Positions 39,136 through 45,587 of a stretch of 47,185 nucleotides of DNA are shown in pieces. Every line of letters begins with the position of its first letter. Positions within the stretch are counted from its first letter, which is position 1. The notes below the pieces were generated by a model. The model saw nothing but the letters and a program-made list of their open reading frames with translations. It had not been told where the DNA came from and ran no database searches. The translations under genes were made by a program, and so were the position numbers. Source of the stretch: a virus; IMG/VR virus record IMGVR_UViG_3300010373_000012, positions 1 through 47,185 of that record. The stretch is one strand, 5' to 3'.

Positions 39136-39144
39136 GGTCGCCAT

Positions 39145-40083
39145 ATGACTACTTTTGTCTTTGCCAACAACATCAGCACGCAACTTGCATCGCCCGTCTC
39201 TTCGGGCGATACGACGATCACGCTTTCAAGCACGGCAGGGCTTCCATCGTCCATTCCTGCGGGATCGGTGCTGGTGATCACCCTGAATGACCAGGCGACA
39301 CATGCCGTATTTGAAATTTTGTACGCTACGGCCATTACCGGAGCCACGCTGACGGTCATGCGCGCCCAGGAAAGCACGACGGCGCTTTCATGGTCGACGG
39401 GTGACGTGGTGTTCAGCGGACCAACGGCTGGCCAGATGCAAGGCTTTTACCAAGGCGCAGGCTCCGGGCGATTGGTGAACACCGTCAAATACACATCATC
39501 GGGCTCGTGGACCCCTGCGGTGGGCGCCACGAAATGGCGTATTCGGGGGACCGGTGGCGGCGGCGGCGGGGCGGCGAGCACGACCAGTGGAGCGGGTGTC
39601 TGCTCGGCGACTGCCTTCGGCCAATCGGCGGCAGCTGGCGAATTCTGGTTTACCGGCATCTCCGGCACCCAGACGGTCACCATCGGCGGCGGCGGCCTCG
39701 CCGGTGTCACCAATGGTGCGGCAGGGGGCAATGGCGGCAACACCGTCCTCGGCAGTTTGCTGACGCTGCCCGGTGGCAAGGGTTCGTTGGCTGTCACTCC
39801 TGCGGCCGCGCCATACAATTCCGCAGGTCCCACGACCATCACCAATCCCACGGTTGGCGCGGGCGGTTCAACGGTCTGGTCGATCGGTACCACTCCAGCA
39901 GGTGGCGGCAATGTCGCGCTGTCCAATACTGTGAATGCCTCCGGCTTCTCGAATTCGTCGTTCGGCGGTTCGGCACAAGGGTTCGGCGCAGGCGGCAACG
40001 GCACCTTTACCGCTGCCTCCAATTCATTTTCGGCGGGCGGTGCGGGCAACAGCGGCTTCCTATTCATCGAAGAATACGCATGA
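39145..40083 (+). CDS. Glycine-rich tail fibre protein (312 aa)
   Basis: An N-terminal adaptor domain (SGDTTITLSSTAGLPSSIPA; LRAQESTTALSWSTGDVV-type, at VMRAQESTTALSWSTGDVVF) occurs widely in fibre proteins. From about residue 125 on there are Gly-rich blocks (GTGGGGGGAAS, TIGGGGLAGVTNGAAGGNGG) ending GFLFIEEYA. The Gly-rich distal part with a hydrophobic tail looks like adhesin tips that bind the host. It is followed by a spike gene with ATGA overlap. Confidence 0.8.
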   Translation: MTTFVFANNISTQLASPVSSGDTTITLSSTAGLPSSIPAGSVLVITLNDQATHAVFEILYATAITGATLTVMRAQESTTALSWSTGDVVFSGPTAGQMQGFYQGAGSGRLVNTVKYTSSGSWTPAVGATKWRIRGTGGGGGGAASTTSGAGVCSATAFGQSAAAGEFWFTGISGTQTVTIGGGGLAGVTNGAAGGNGGNTVLGSLLTLPGGKGSLAVTPAAAPYNSAGPTTITNPTVGAGGSTVWSIGTTPAGGGNVALSNTVNASGFSNSSFGGSAQGFGAGGNGTFTAASNSFSAGGAGNSGFLFIEEYA

Positions 40084-41291
40084 TCCCGCCCATCAGGATT
40101 GCTCCAGCGCCCGCTCCCGCGCCGGCCGCCGCAGATACGCCGCTCGACAACCCGCCACGATGGATCGACGCGCAGTACGACTTCGGCGTGATCCCGGACG
40201 GCGTCACCGACAACACGGCGGCGCTGCAGGCGGCGATCAATGAGGCATGCGCGAGCTATCGCAAGCTGATCCTGCCGCCGGGCGACATGCTCTGCGGCGC
40301 GCTCACGATACCCGGCACGATCCGCATGGAGGGCGCGGGCAGCGGTGACTTCGCCTACGGCGGCATGCCGGCCAGCTCCATCAGCCGCCTGCTGTACGCG
40401 GGCGCCCCGGCGCCGATGATCACCATCGCGCAGGCGAGCGCAGGCGGCTCCATTGAGGGGCTGGTGTTGGAGTGCGGCGGCATCGCCACCACGGGCCTGC
40501 GGATGCGATCCGTGCTGGGCATGAAAGTGTCCGACCTGTACATGCACAACTTCACCGGCTCCGGGTTGCTGCTCGATCCGGACCCGGCGCTTGTCGCCAA
40601 TTGCATGTTCAACGAGTTCCACCGGGTGCATGTCAGCTCGAACCAGTCCGGCTCCATTGGTGTGCACTTGACCGGCTCCGGAGCGGCCTGCAATACCTGC
40701 CACAACGTGTTCTCGATGACGCGGATCGAATTCGGCGGGGCTGGGTCCTACGGCCTGATAGTGGGCCATTCTGACAACAACGTCCTGATCCAGACCTACA
40801 TCTTCACGGCCGGGACTGGCGTGCGCGGCGTCTATCTCAAGAACGAGTACGGCGGCTTCCCGATCAGCACCGAGTTCCACCACCTGCAGGCCAGCGTGCT
40901 GGGCTACGAGCAGGATGAACACGCCAACGACAACTTCATCTTCGGCTACGCGCAGGACAACGCCCAGCCCGATCCCATCACGAACGGCGGCAGGCTCTTC
41001 TGCGTCTCGACGAACGGCGGCGCATTCCCCACGCGCTCGATCGGCGGCCTGGGCACGAAGCCGGGGTCGAACGTCGCCGGCATCCAGCCTGTCGCTTTGG
41101 GCGCCACGACGGCGACGGTCAACTTTGAGTGGCCCGCAGAGCCAGATCGCAACTACGCCATCCAGCTCACGCCGACCTGGTTCACGCGCTTCGCGATCAC
41201 GTCCAAGTCGACCACGGGGTTCAGCGTGGCGTTCGATACGCCTGCGCCCGCCAATGCGAACGTGCACTGGGCCATCGCGCGCACGGGCTGA
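40080..41291 (+). CDS. Tailspike, right-handed beta-helix (403 aa)
   Basis: After a Pro/Ala linker, WIDAQYDFGVIPDGVTDNTA with LQAAINEA is the start of a pectate-lyase-3-like fold. Parallel beta-helix signs follow: SISRLLYAGAPAPMITIAQA, GSIEGLVLECGGIATTGLRM, VSDLYMHNFTGSGLLLDPDP, TGVRGVYLKNEYGGF. The C-terminal TATVNFEWPAEPDRNYAIQL domain resembles a trimerising cap. Likely function is recognition or cleavage of surface polysaccharide. Catalytic residues are not assigned. It is the last late gene. Confidence 0.85.
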   Translation: MIPPIRIAPAPAPAPAAADTPLDNPPRWIDAQYDFGVIPDGVTDNTAALQAAINEACASYRKLILPPGDMLCGALTIPGTIRMEGAGSGDFAYGGMPASSISRLLYAGAPAPMITIAQASAGGSIEGLVLECGGIATTGLRMRSVLGMKVSDLYMHNFTGSGLLLDPDPALVANCMFNEFHRVHVSSNQSGSIGVHLTGSGAACNTCHNVFSMTRIEFGGAGSYGLIVGHSDNNVLIQTYIFTAGTGVRGVYLKNEYGGFPISTEFHHLQASVLGYEQDEHANDNFIFGYAQDNAQPDPITNGGRLFCVSTNGGAFPTRSIGGLGTKPGSNVAGIQPVALGATTATVNFEWPAEPDRNYAIQLTPTWFTRFAITSKSTTGFSVAFDTPAPANANVHWAIARTG

Positions 41292-41350
41292 CCTGACGCC
41301 ACGATCATCCTGCGCCGACAGCGCCATTTTCCTGACGCCACGAAAATGGT
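41292..41350. repeat. 13-bp direct repeats and hairpin after late operon
   Basis: CCTGACGCCACGA occurs at 41292-41304 and 41331-41343. CCATTTTC (41324-41331) pairs with GAAAATGG (41342-41349) around a 10-nt loop. The hairpin may slow transcription at the late-gene end, but no T run follows. Between 41351 and 41550 I see no gene, only the left arm site. Confidence 0.5.
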
Positions 41351-41450
41351 CTCGCCCCGGCCGTCAGGCCTCATCCGGCGATAGTCAGGCATGGAGCCGA
41401 CGTGCGATCAGGCGCGGGCCGATGGTCGGGGCATTTTCGCTCAACGCGCC

Positions 41451-41462
41451 TAACACGCAACT
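41451..41462 (+). repeat. Left integrase arm-type site
   Basis: TAACACGCAACT, same orientation as TAGCACGCAACT (41649-41660) and TAACACGCAACG (41660-41671) on the other side of the attP core. Repeats flanking the core at 90 and 50 bp are what is expected of arm sites bound by the N-terminal part of a tyrosine integrase. Confidence 0.55.
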
Positions 41463-41550
41463 GAAACGCACTGGCGTCGCAAGCCGCATTCCTACGTAAT
41501 CCAAAGCGGCGCCGAGAAACCGTAAACACCTGTATTCCTTGATCTTCCCG

Positions 41551-41600
41551 CACCTTGACATGGTAGGGGTCACAAGTTCGATCCTTGTACCGCCCACCAA
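41551..41600 (+). other. attP core: 3' part of tRNA-Val (GAC)
   Basis: From 41552 the DNA reads as the 3' part of a tRNA: anticodon loop TTGACAT (GAC at 41557-41559), 3' stem GGTAG, variable GGGTC, T arm ACAAG-TTCGATC-CTTGT (41572-41588), acceptor ACCGCCC, A and CCA (41597-41599). The 5' side of the anticodon stem already differs, so no complete tRNA is encoded. On integration this fragment would restore the host gene. It lies 25 bp from the integrase stop. Confidence 0.85.
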
Positions 41601-41624
41601 TTGTATCAATCACTTAGATCGCCT

Positions 41625-42710
41625 TCAACGGGCGGCCTTTGTGTTTTCTAGCACGCAACTAACACGCAACGCGTTCATGTACCCGTCGATGGCTGCGGCG
41701 GCATGGCTCAGAAAGTCCGGCTGATACCGCGCATACACTTCCGTCTTGCCGCTGTACGCATTGTGGCCGAGCATGCCCTGTATCTCGGCCGCATCCACGC
41801 CAGACGCGCGCAGGTGCGTCGCCATCGTATGTCGGATGACCTTGGGCACAGTGTCGGGTGCAAGGCCCGCAGCGGCCCGCATTTTGCGCCACGCTGTCTT
41901 GAAGCTGGCAATCTCGCGCCCGCGCCACTGCACCAGCGGCCCATCGTCCGCATGCTTGATGCATGGCAGCAGGAAATCACAGATCGGCACCACGGGTCGG
42001 TGTTTCTTCGTCTGTCGGCGCCCGGGCGGATTTTGGTTCAGCGTTCGCCGGTCCAGGTCAGCGAATGATCGGTGCATGCCAAGGATCGCCTCGGGACGGG
42101 CCAGCGTGCAATATGCCAGCGCGAGGTACATCCGTTCATGAGGGGCTTCGGCCGCATTCCACAGTGCGATGGATTCAGCGACGGACAGGATTTGTTCGCG
42201 CGCCATGCCATCTCGGCCCGGAATGACGAACGGCACGGTATCAATCTCGCCTTCCTTGTACGCGCGGTTCAGCGCCGACTTGCCCACCGTGAGTACGCGC
42301 TTGATATACCCATCGGATAGTGGCGTCTCGCGCCTCGCCTTCAGCCATTCCATAAACTCGCGCTGCCGTGCTGGCGTGACTTCGGACACCGTAGCGCCGC
42401 TGAAAAAGTCTGACCAATAGCCGAGAGCTACACGGGCCATCTCTGCCGACGGCAACGCTTCGGCGTGCTGCTGGTAGTACCGCACCAGCACCAGTTCAAG
42501 CGACGTCTCAGCGGCCTGTTGCTTGCCAACGCGACCGTACTTCGCGAACCACTCCCACAGCGCTACTTTGGCCGCTTGAAGATCGTCTGTGCCAAGTGAT
42601 GCGCGTCGCGTCTGCCGAGTGTTGGCGTCGTACCACGTTCGGCACCATTGCGCGGAGCCTGGCCGTTTGGTGAGCCAGTAGTCACCGATTTCTCCGATAC
42701 GTTCCTGCAT
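41625..42710 (-). CDS. int: Tyrosine recombinase, phage integrase
   Basis: A 361-aa integrase. The N-terminal part is an arm/core-binding region (LELVLVRYYQQHAEALPSAE; YWSDFFSGATVSEVTPARQR). The catalytic domain has the first Arg in LARPEAILGM, Lys in TKKHRPVVPI, PKVIRHTMATHL with the second Arg, LGHN, and Tyr in VYARYQPDF. The usual His of HxxR is Lys here (PKVIRH). CTGGAG precedes the ATG. It acts at attP 25 bp downstream. Its start lies inside the excisionase gene. It lacks the extra alpha helix I know from integron IntI. Confidence 0.92.
   Translation of the reverse strand: MQERIGEIGDYWLTKRPGSAQWCRTWYDANTRQTRRASLGTDDLQAAKVALWEWFAKYGRVGKQQAAETSLELVLVRYYQQHAEALPSAEMARVALGYWSDFFSGATVSEVTPARQREFMEWLKARRETPLSDGYIKRVLTVGKSALNRAYKEGEIDTVPFVIPGRDGMAREQILSVAESIALWNAAEAPHERMYLALAYCTLARPEAILGMHRSFADLDRRTLNQNPPGRRQTKKHRPVVPICDFLLPCIKHADDGPLVQWRGREIASFKTAWRKMRAAAGLAPDTVPKVIRHTMATHLRASGVDAAEIQGMLGHNAYSGKTEVYARYQPDFLSHAAAAIDGYMNALRVSCVLENTKAAR
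41649..41671 (+). repeat. Right integrase arm-type sites (two tandem)
   Basis: TAGCACGCAACT (41649-41660) and TAACACGCAACG (41660-41671) overlap by one base and lie within the last codons of the integrase gene (RVSCVLENT). They match the single copy on the left arm. Two on one side and one on the other fits directional intasome assembly; binding is inferred. Confidence 0.55.
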
Positions 42711-42895
42711 GACTCCAGATACTCATTCAAGATGGCGTCGGTGTAGCGGATGATGCGCTGGCCGATGCGATAGGGATGGATGCGCCCAGCGATCCGCTCA
42801 CGCATGAGCGACGCCTTGCTGATGCCAAGACGATCGGCCGCCTCGGTTTCGGTGAATCGCTTATCTGCATCCACGATATGCGTACTCTGGGTCAT
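42563..42895 (-). CDS. xis: Excisionase-like protein (HTH, 110 aa)
   Basis: Begins MTQSTHIVDADKRFTETEAA and contains DRLGISKASLMRERIAGRIH followed by PYRIGQRIIRYTDAILNEYL, a winged-helix excisionase/MerR-like DNA-binding layout. The C-terminal half is basic. It overlaps the integrase gene by 148 nt in another frame, which is unusually long. The ATG at 42895 is chosen because the domain starts there; a longer version from 42934 is possible. Confidence 0.75.
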   Translation of the reverse strand: MTQSTHIVDADKRFTETEAADRLGISKASLMRERIAGRIHPYRIGQRIIRYTDAILNEYLESCRNVSEKSVTTGSPNGQAPRNGAERGTTPTLGRRDAHHLAQTIFKRPK

Positions 42896-42983
42896 TCGGT
42901 TTACCGCCTCTCTGTTTTCATTGCCCCGCCCCACCTCGACAACCTCGCAGGGTGCTTATGCGACGATTGGCGGCCTATCTTGT

Positions 42984-42990
42984 GTTAGGT
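42984..42990 (+). other. Solitary attC-type R box (GTTAGGT)
   Basis: GTTAGGT fits the core-site consensus GTTRRRY. The adjoining GGC also matches the inner flank of site A (GCCACC/GGTGGC). It lies 9 bp past the stop of the first cassette-like gene, in the place where the next site's box is expected, but no second half is seen, so it may be a remnant or chance. Confidence 0.45.
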
Positions 42991-42998
42991 GGCTAGGC

Positions 42999-43319
42999 TC
43001 ATACTGCAACCTCGCTGTGTTGCGATTCAATCGAAACTATCGCCTCTCCCAACGCCTTCAGGGTTTCGGATTTACTATCTTCCGCGTCTATCGGGTGAAT
43101 GTATTTGATGAAATCACCATGTATCTTTACGAGTTCCGCAAGGCGGATTGCCACTTCGACGGAATCTCCATCATCGTCAATAAGCTCCAGGCAAATGTAC
43201 CCGCCTTGAAGCCGGACGCCTTCTAGCCGATTAAGCACTGCTGCTTTCCTGTCAGCCGGCCCGTACCACAATTCAAGTTTGTTGTGAAATTCAAGTTGTT
43301 CCTGTGTTTCTTCAAACAT
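42999..43319 (-). CDS. Cassette-associated hypothetical protein 1 (106 aa)
   Basis: Begins MFEETQEQLEFHNKLELWYG, continues with ADRKAAVLNRLEGVRLQGGY and ICLELIDDDGDSVEVAIRLA, and ends with a helical segment. The fold looks like mixed beta-strands with acidic loops. The ATG is preceded by GGAGAGACG. The frame is open upstream only because it runs through an attC-like palindrome, so the longer reading is rejected. It is flanked by site A (43338-43393) and a solitary R box. Function unknown. Confidence 0.75.
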   Translation of the reverse strand: MFEETQEQLEFHNKLELWYGPADRKAAVLNRLEGVRLQGGYICLELIDDDGDSVEVAIRLAELVKIHGDFIKYIHPIDAEDSKSETLKALGEAIVSIESQHSEVAV

Positions 43320-43337
43320 ATCGTCTCTCCAATCGCC

Positions 43338-43393
43338 ACCTAACAATTCATTCAAGCGGACGGCTGCGCCGCAGCTCAATTTAATCGTTAGCA
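43338..43393. other. attC-like site A (56 bp)
   Basis: Boxes ACCTAAC (43338-43344) and GTTAGCA (43387-43393) bound an imperfect palindrome with AAGCGG-A-CGGC on the left. The right arm (CAGCTCAATTTAA) is diverged, so it is the most degenerate of the four sites. The left half is the classical TAACAATTCATTCAAG of integron recombination sites. Confidence 0.7.
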
Positions 43394-43394
43394 C

Positions 43395-43595
43395 TCACCA
43401 GCCGTTGTCGCACAACGTGCACGGTTCTTCGTGTCCACACTCGGGCCAGACCTTTCGCGGAAGGGGTATTTGTCCGCGCAGCACATTGATGCATTCGTCA
43501 AACAGTTCCAGCCCTTCCGGCTGTTTTATCCGTTCACGCGTCGCCAAAAACACGCGAATGCCAGCAATCAGGTCAACCGCTTCTCGCGCCTCCAT
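43395..43595 (-). CDS. Cassette-borne hypothetical protein 2 (66 aa)
   Basis: Begins MEAREAVDLIAGIRVFLATR and ends with a zinc-type pair: CGHEEPCTLCDNGW. The start is 11-18 nt after a GTTAGCA box with GGAGACG as ribosome-binding sequence, and the stop is just inside the next site. It is the single gene of a unit of about 269 bp between sites B and A. No promoter is seen, so it depends on the leftward operon. Function unknown. Confidence 0.75.
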   Translation of the reverse strand: MEAREAVDLIAGIRVFLATRERIKQPEGLELFDECINVLRGQIPLPRKVWPECGHEEPCTLCDNGW

Positions 43596-43606
43596 TGTCG
43601 TCTCCG

Positions 43607-43662
43607 TGCTAACACGTCATTCAAGCCGACGCCTACGGCGCGGCTTAATTCAGGGGTTAGGC
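43607..43662. other. attC-like site B (56 bp)
   Basis: Boxes TGCTAAC (43607-43613) and GTTAGGC (43656-43662). The inner stem is perfect: AAGCCG-A-CGCC / GGCG-CGGCTT with one extra A on the left arm, the architecture of integron attC (L'' with extrahelical base, L'). It contains the stop of the gene at 43657 in its right box. Confidence 0.82.
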
Positions 43663-43872
43663 GTTTTCGATGATCGCCTCAATTTCGCCTCGGGTGAGTT
43701 CCTCTTTTCGCCAAAACTTGAGCGTAAGCGGACCGTCTGCGCTGTACATCATTTCGTAGTGCTCAGCTTCGGCGAGCGCACTATCTGCATCGGTAGTTGT
43801 CCCGCCAGCCAGAAATTCGCCTTGCTGCTCCACTGCGAACTCGTATTCAATTCCCATCGTCCATTTCCTCAT
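43657..43872 (-). CDS. Cassette-borne hypothetical protein 3 (71 aa)
   Basis: Begins MRKWTMGIEYEFAVEQQGEF and has TTTDADSALAEAEHYEMMYS then LTLKFWRKEELTRGEIEAII. The start follows GTTAGGC by 10 bases and the TAA stop is part of the next GCCTAAC box, the tight fit expected of a gene cassette. The protein is acidic. No family was recognised. The unit (site C to B) is about 277 bp. Confidence 0.78.
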   Translation of the reverse strand: MRKWTMGIEYEFAVEQQGEFLAGGTTTDADSALAEAEHYEMMYSADGPLTLKFWRKEELTRGEIEAIIENA

Positions 43873-43883
43873 GGTGATTCGTC

Positions 43884-43939
43884 GCCTAACACGTCATCCA
43901 AGCGGACGGCTTCGCCGCCGCTTAATTCAAGGGTTAGGC
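43884..43939. other. attC-like site C (56 bp)
   Basis: Both outer boxes fit the consensus: GCCTAAC (43884-43890) and GTTAGGC (43933-43939). The stem AAGCGG-A-CGGC / GCCG-CCGCTT is perfect apart from the extra A. Between lie ACGTCATCC and AATTCAAGG spacers. It is the best-formed of the four sites. Confidence 0.85.
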
Positions 43940-43941
43940 CG

Positions 43942-44130
43942 CTAATCGTTTACCGGCGCATATGTGCCGAGCTCAGGCGACCAGTTGCATTTTTCGCATC
44001 GGTGCTTGCCGTTCGGGCAAAGGCAAAGGCGACTACGCCCGCAATTCGGGCAGCCATGCTCACCATTGTCGTATTCACCAAGACGCCATTCCTCGCGCAG
44101 CTTCTCTTCTTTTTCGTCGTGCATTTCCAT
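43942..44130 (-). CDS. Cassette-borne zinc-ribbon protein (62 aa)
   Basis: Contains CPNCGRSRLCLCPNGKHRCE followed by KCNWSPELG: CxxC, CxC, CxxC, a likely two-zinc or rubredoxin-like knuckle. The ATG at 44130 is spaced 7 bases from GAGGA; an ATG at 44136 is too close to it. The stop TAG is 2 bases before the site C box. Unit length site D to C is about 265 bp. Function unknown. Confidence 0.75.
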   Translation of the reverse strand: MEMHDEKEEKLREEWRLGEYDNGEHGCPNCGRSRLCLCPNGKHRCEKCNWSPELGTYAPVND

Positions 44131-44148
44131 CTTCATTCCTCGGTCGCG

Positions 44149-44204
44149 TCCTAACAATTCATTCAAGGCGGACGGCACGCCGCCGCTTAATTCAGGGGTT
44201 AGGC
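44149..44204. other. attC-like site D (56 bp)
   Basis: Boxes TCCTAAC (44149-44155) and GTTAGGC (44198-44204); left spacer AATTCATTC as in site A; stem AAG(G)CGG-A-CGGC / GCCG-CCGCTT. The stop of the upstream operon gene (44199-44201) lies in the right box, marking the edge of the array. Confidence 0.8.
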
Positions 44205-44408
44205 CGCAGTCACAGATGGCTGCACGGCGATGGCTTCACTTGGCAGCGCAAGCTCAGCATCCAGCCAATAACGCGCCTCGCCGCCCGCTAGTGTTTCCAC
44301 ACACAAATCCATCTTGTCGGCATCGGATTTCGCGCCATCCCATCCGCAAGAGTTCCATCTGCCCTTCGCGTCAACCGCTACCGCAATTCGCACCTTTACT
44401 GTCGTCAT
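44199..44408 (-). CDS. Operon gene ending in attC-like site D (69 aa)
   Basis: Begins MTTVKVRIAVAVDAKGRWNS with CGWDGAKSDADKMDLC, and LAGGEARYWLDAELALPSEA; a small beta-rich protein. The start has an ATGA overlap with the gene upstream, as in the rest of the operon, whereas its TAA is embedded in GCCTAAC. It therefore forms the border between normal operon and cassette-like units. Function unknown. Confidence 0.72.
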   Translation of the reverse strand: MTTVKVRIAVAVDAKGRWNSCGWDGAKSDADKMDLCVETLAGGEARYWLDAELALPSEAIAVQPSVTAA

Positions 44409-44608
44409 TTCAATCTCCTCATCGCTTCGAATAGATCCAGCTGCGGCTCGCGCATCGCCGCAGCATTGCGCCGGCACTCCGCCGCGTAGTCCAGGTACTG
44501 CCAGAAGCTGCGCCAGTACCACGGAAGTTCAGCCGCGCGGAATCGCCAGACGCGAGCCTGCGCGAGATAGACGCGGGCGCAGTGAATCTGGAAGGCGCGG
44601 TCAGTCAC
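44405..44608 (-). CDS. Small phage protein (67 aa)
   Basis: MTDRAFQIHCARVYLAQARV is a familiar opening in small early phage proteins; it continues with YWRSFWQYLDYAAECRRNAA and ends QLDLFEAMRRLK. Mostly helical, basic. ATGA overlaps on both sides. No known activity. Confidence 0.75.
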   Translation of the reverse strand: MTDRAFQIHCARVYLAQARVWRFRAAELPWYWRSFWQYLDYAAECRRNAAAMREPQLDLFEAMRRLK

Positions 44609-44919
44609 TCTTGCCGCTCCGATGTGCGCGTCAATGCGCGACTGATACGCGACAGAAGAGTGTCCGGCTGCACATCTTCCGCGATTTTGTGTCGTTCAAC
44701 CCCAGCCTGCTCGATGATCTTGCACGTCATATCACTCGCGGCACGCTTTGCTGTTTCGATGATGCCATTCGCGCAAACGCTGAATATTTGGTCGATGTGT
44801 TCACTCGACAGATTCAGGGATACTTCGCCGCGTTCGTCGCCGAACTTAGCCGCGCCTTTGTATTGACCCTTGTTCTCTCCCCAGCGCTCAATCTCGATTT
44901 TCAATTCTTGAAGAATCAT
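44605..44919 (-). CDS. Hypothetical early protein (104 aa)
   Basis: Begins MILQELKIEIERWGENKGQY and has LSSEHIDQIFSVCANGIIET, then AASDMTCKIIEQAGVERHKI. The early part is strand-like, the rest helical. The ATG overlaps the previous stop by one base. Function unknown. Confidence 0.7.
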   Translation of the reverse strand: MILQELKIEIERWGENKGQYKGAAKFGDERGEVSLNLSSEHIDQIFSVCANGIIETAKRAASDMTCKIIEQAGVERHKIAEDVQPDTLLSRISRALTRTSERQE

Positions 44920-45182
44920 CACTCCACCTCCGGTGTGCGTCGGTCGGTTGGCGGCTTGCTGAATGAGTCTATCCACATAAACCAATCAACCATGATGCGA
45001 TACGGCCAGCTATAGCGCCTCCTCCTTGCCTCAACCATACGATCAGCGTAGGCGATGGCTCCCGATGCTATTAGGGCGAAAATCTCATCGTCATATGTTG
45101 TGACGCCTTTCCGATTGTTCTTGGCAATCAGGGCATGAAGCGCGCGCGCAGCGCACAGTGCGTGGAACTGCTTATCCCTCAT
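44919..45182 (-). CDS. Hypothetical early protein (87 aa)
   Basis: Begins MRDKQFHALCAARALHALIA; contains KGVTTYDDEIFALIASGAIA and YSWPYRIMVDWFMWIDSFSK. The start at 45182 overlaps the previous TGA by one base; a longer Arg-rich reading upstream is rejected. Function unknown. Confidence 0.68.
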   Translation of the reverse strand: MRDKQFHALCAARALHALIAKNNRKGVTTYDDEIFALIASGAIAYADRMVEARRRRYSWPYRIMVDWFMWIDSFSKPPTDRRTPEVE

Positions 45183-45352
45183 CACGCATCCTCCCCGGTA
45201 TCGAAGCGGTGTTCGGCAAGCTCTTCCCCGCAGTAACAGCAGAATTTCATGTCGTTTTCCGATGGCGTACCTTCGGTGATAACGAAGATGTTGTCGCAAT
45301 CGGTAAGCCAGTTTCCGTCTTGGTCTTGAGACCACGAGCACTTAAGCTTCAT
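45182..45352 (-). CDS. Zinc-ribbon phage protein (56 aa)
   Basis: MKLKCSWSQDQDGNWLTDCD, then FVITEGTPSENDMKFCCYCG and EELAE. The pattern C-x-W...DGxWxTxC...G.P.EN.m.FC.yCG is a recurring small phage zinc protein: first Cys pair in the N-terminal strand and second in FCCYCG. Too short for most gene finders but with ordinary operon overlap. Confidence 0.75.
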   Translation of the reverse strand: MKLKCSWSQDQDGNWLTDCDNIFVITEGTPSENDMKFCCYCGEELAEHRFDTGEDA

Positions 45353-45587
45353 CGCCAGCTCCTTGCAGGTGTTCGTCGATTTTCTTGATCGCTTCGGCGT
45401 AATGGCGCGGGTCGAGATAGCGTGATAAGTACCGCAGCAGCGCATTCGCCGCAGCGAGGCGGGATTCAAGACGCTCAACCACGCACACATGCTCCCATTC
45501 GCGGCAATCGCAGGCGTAGTGATGCGTGACGCAGTGATCTGCGCGCCCTTTCGTCGGGCCGGTGGCGAGAGGATTCGGATCGGTCAT
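45342..45587 (-). CDS. Small His/Cys protein (81 aa)
   Basis: Near the N-terminus CVTHHYACDCREWEHVCVVE carries several Cys and His, then a helix LESRLAAANALLRYLSRYLD follows. ATG at 45587 overlaps the previous TGA; an in-frame GTG 3 nt earlier is an alternative. A zinc-binding early protein of unknown role. Confidence 0.68.
   Translation of the reverse strand: MTDPNPLATGPTKGRADHCVTHHYACDCREWEHVCVVERLESRLAAANALLRYLSRYLDPRHYAEAIKKIDEHLQGAGDEA

Noticed and set aside
39447-41327. 626-codon minus-strand frame over fibre and spike genes
   Set aside because: Low-complexity shadow of the Gly-rich fibre and beta-helix spike; no start signal and no domain.
41324-41349. Strong terminator of the late operon
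   Set aside because: An 8-bp A/T-rich stem with no T run; kept only as a hairpin. The real late terminator was not identified.
41551-41599. Functional tRNA-Val gene
   Set aside because: Only the part from the anticodon to CCA matches a tRNA; there is no D arm, acceptor 5' strand or full anticodon stem.
41539-41724. Small plus-strand ORF across attP
   Set aside because: Its first part is a translated tRNA fragment and the rest is antisense to the integrase end.
43405-44154. 249-codon plus-strand frame through the attC-like array
   Set aside because: It is open mainly because the palindromes lack stops in this frame. Composition is Arg/Ser/His-rich, it crosses three sites, and the minus-strand genes have ribosome sites and sensible proteins.
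43338-44204. Repeated palindromes as insertion-sequence ends or MITEs
   Set aside because: No transposase or target-site duplications; the regular one-gene spacing and box/stem structure fit attC much better.
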